From Dromaius novaehollandiae (lineage: Eukaryota; Chordata; Aves; Casuariiformes; Dromaiidae), in assembly GCF_036370855.1 (NCBI RefSeq), contig NC_088099.1, positions 71,130,718 through 71,194,717 of the forward strand: a stretch of 64,000 nt of DNA, given 5' to 3'. Below, one piece after another: positions 63,851-64,000 of the stretch (within the stretch, counting starts at the first letter, position 1; every line of letters starts with the position of its first letter). Position numbers and translations under genes: made by a program. The notes under the pieces were generated by a model. That model did no database searches and was not told the origin of the DNA. It saw nothing but the letters and a program-made list of their open reading frames with translations.

Positions 63851-64000
63851 TAACTATTTAGGGTCAATAAGCAAGTAACTAATTTAGAGCAAAATAAATA
63901 TGAATATGGATCCCTTCTCACATCAGAAGAAGAGTATTGAGTGCAAATTCAATAAATTGGGGAGGAATAGAATTTTTGACAATGCAAAATTTCACACGGT

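Overview
The window is an AT-rich, intron-less-looking stretch of vertebrate nuclear DNA with no convincing protein-coding gene, tRNA or rRNA gene. The longest ATG-started frames (about 100-135 codons) are scattered, use no recognisable domains, and several lie inside old transposon copies. I read it as a gene desert or the inside of a very large intron. The repeat content points to a slowly evolving sauropsid, with crocodilian or turtle more likely than bird: decayed CR1-type LINEs, MIR/CORE-SINE relics, a 5S-rRNA-headed SINE, a palindromic MITE-like relic of a type familiar from turtle and crocodilian DNA, and three solo retroviral LTRs. No tRNA-Lys Cry-type turtle SINE was seen, which leans slightly to crocodilian. 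This assignment is an inference from memory of repeat families.

Layout. 0-9.7 kb is mostly unique, with an AT palindrome between 20-bp direct repeats (596-750), a perfect 54-bp tandem duplication (6269-6376), an antisense CR1 fragment (about 7150-7480) and a MIR relic (about 9320-9385). At 9712-10454 is a complete solo LTR with a perfect 5-bp target duplication. 10.5-19.6 kb is unique apart from a plus-strand CR1 3' portion (about 15735-16312), microsatellites and a MIR. A second copy of the same LTR family, with an internal deletion of roughly 80 bp, lies at 19643-20310. The 5S-headed SINE is at about 24115-24500, and a MITE-like inverted repeat at about 26885-27095. 31-36 kb holds candidate conserved non-coding blocks, MIR relics and a pair of 73-bp related segments (33879 and 35788). 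The longest LINE relic, about 1.3 kb of minus-strand CR1, is at 42545-43880. A third LTR (50720-51641, minus strand, perfect GGAAC duplication) shares only its 3' quarter with the other two and has a different U3, so it looks like a recombinant LTR subfamily. The right end (about 63490-63850) is the best candidate regulatory element: locally less AT-rich, with a full NFI palindrome, an octamer and homeodomain sites.

Nothing in the window forms an operon, pathway or new defence-type system. What can be learned concerns retroviral LTR evolution, relic transposons and candidate long-range enhancers. All family assignments were made by eye; no alignment or database search was run.
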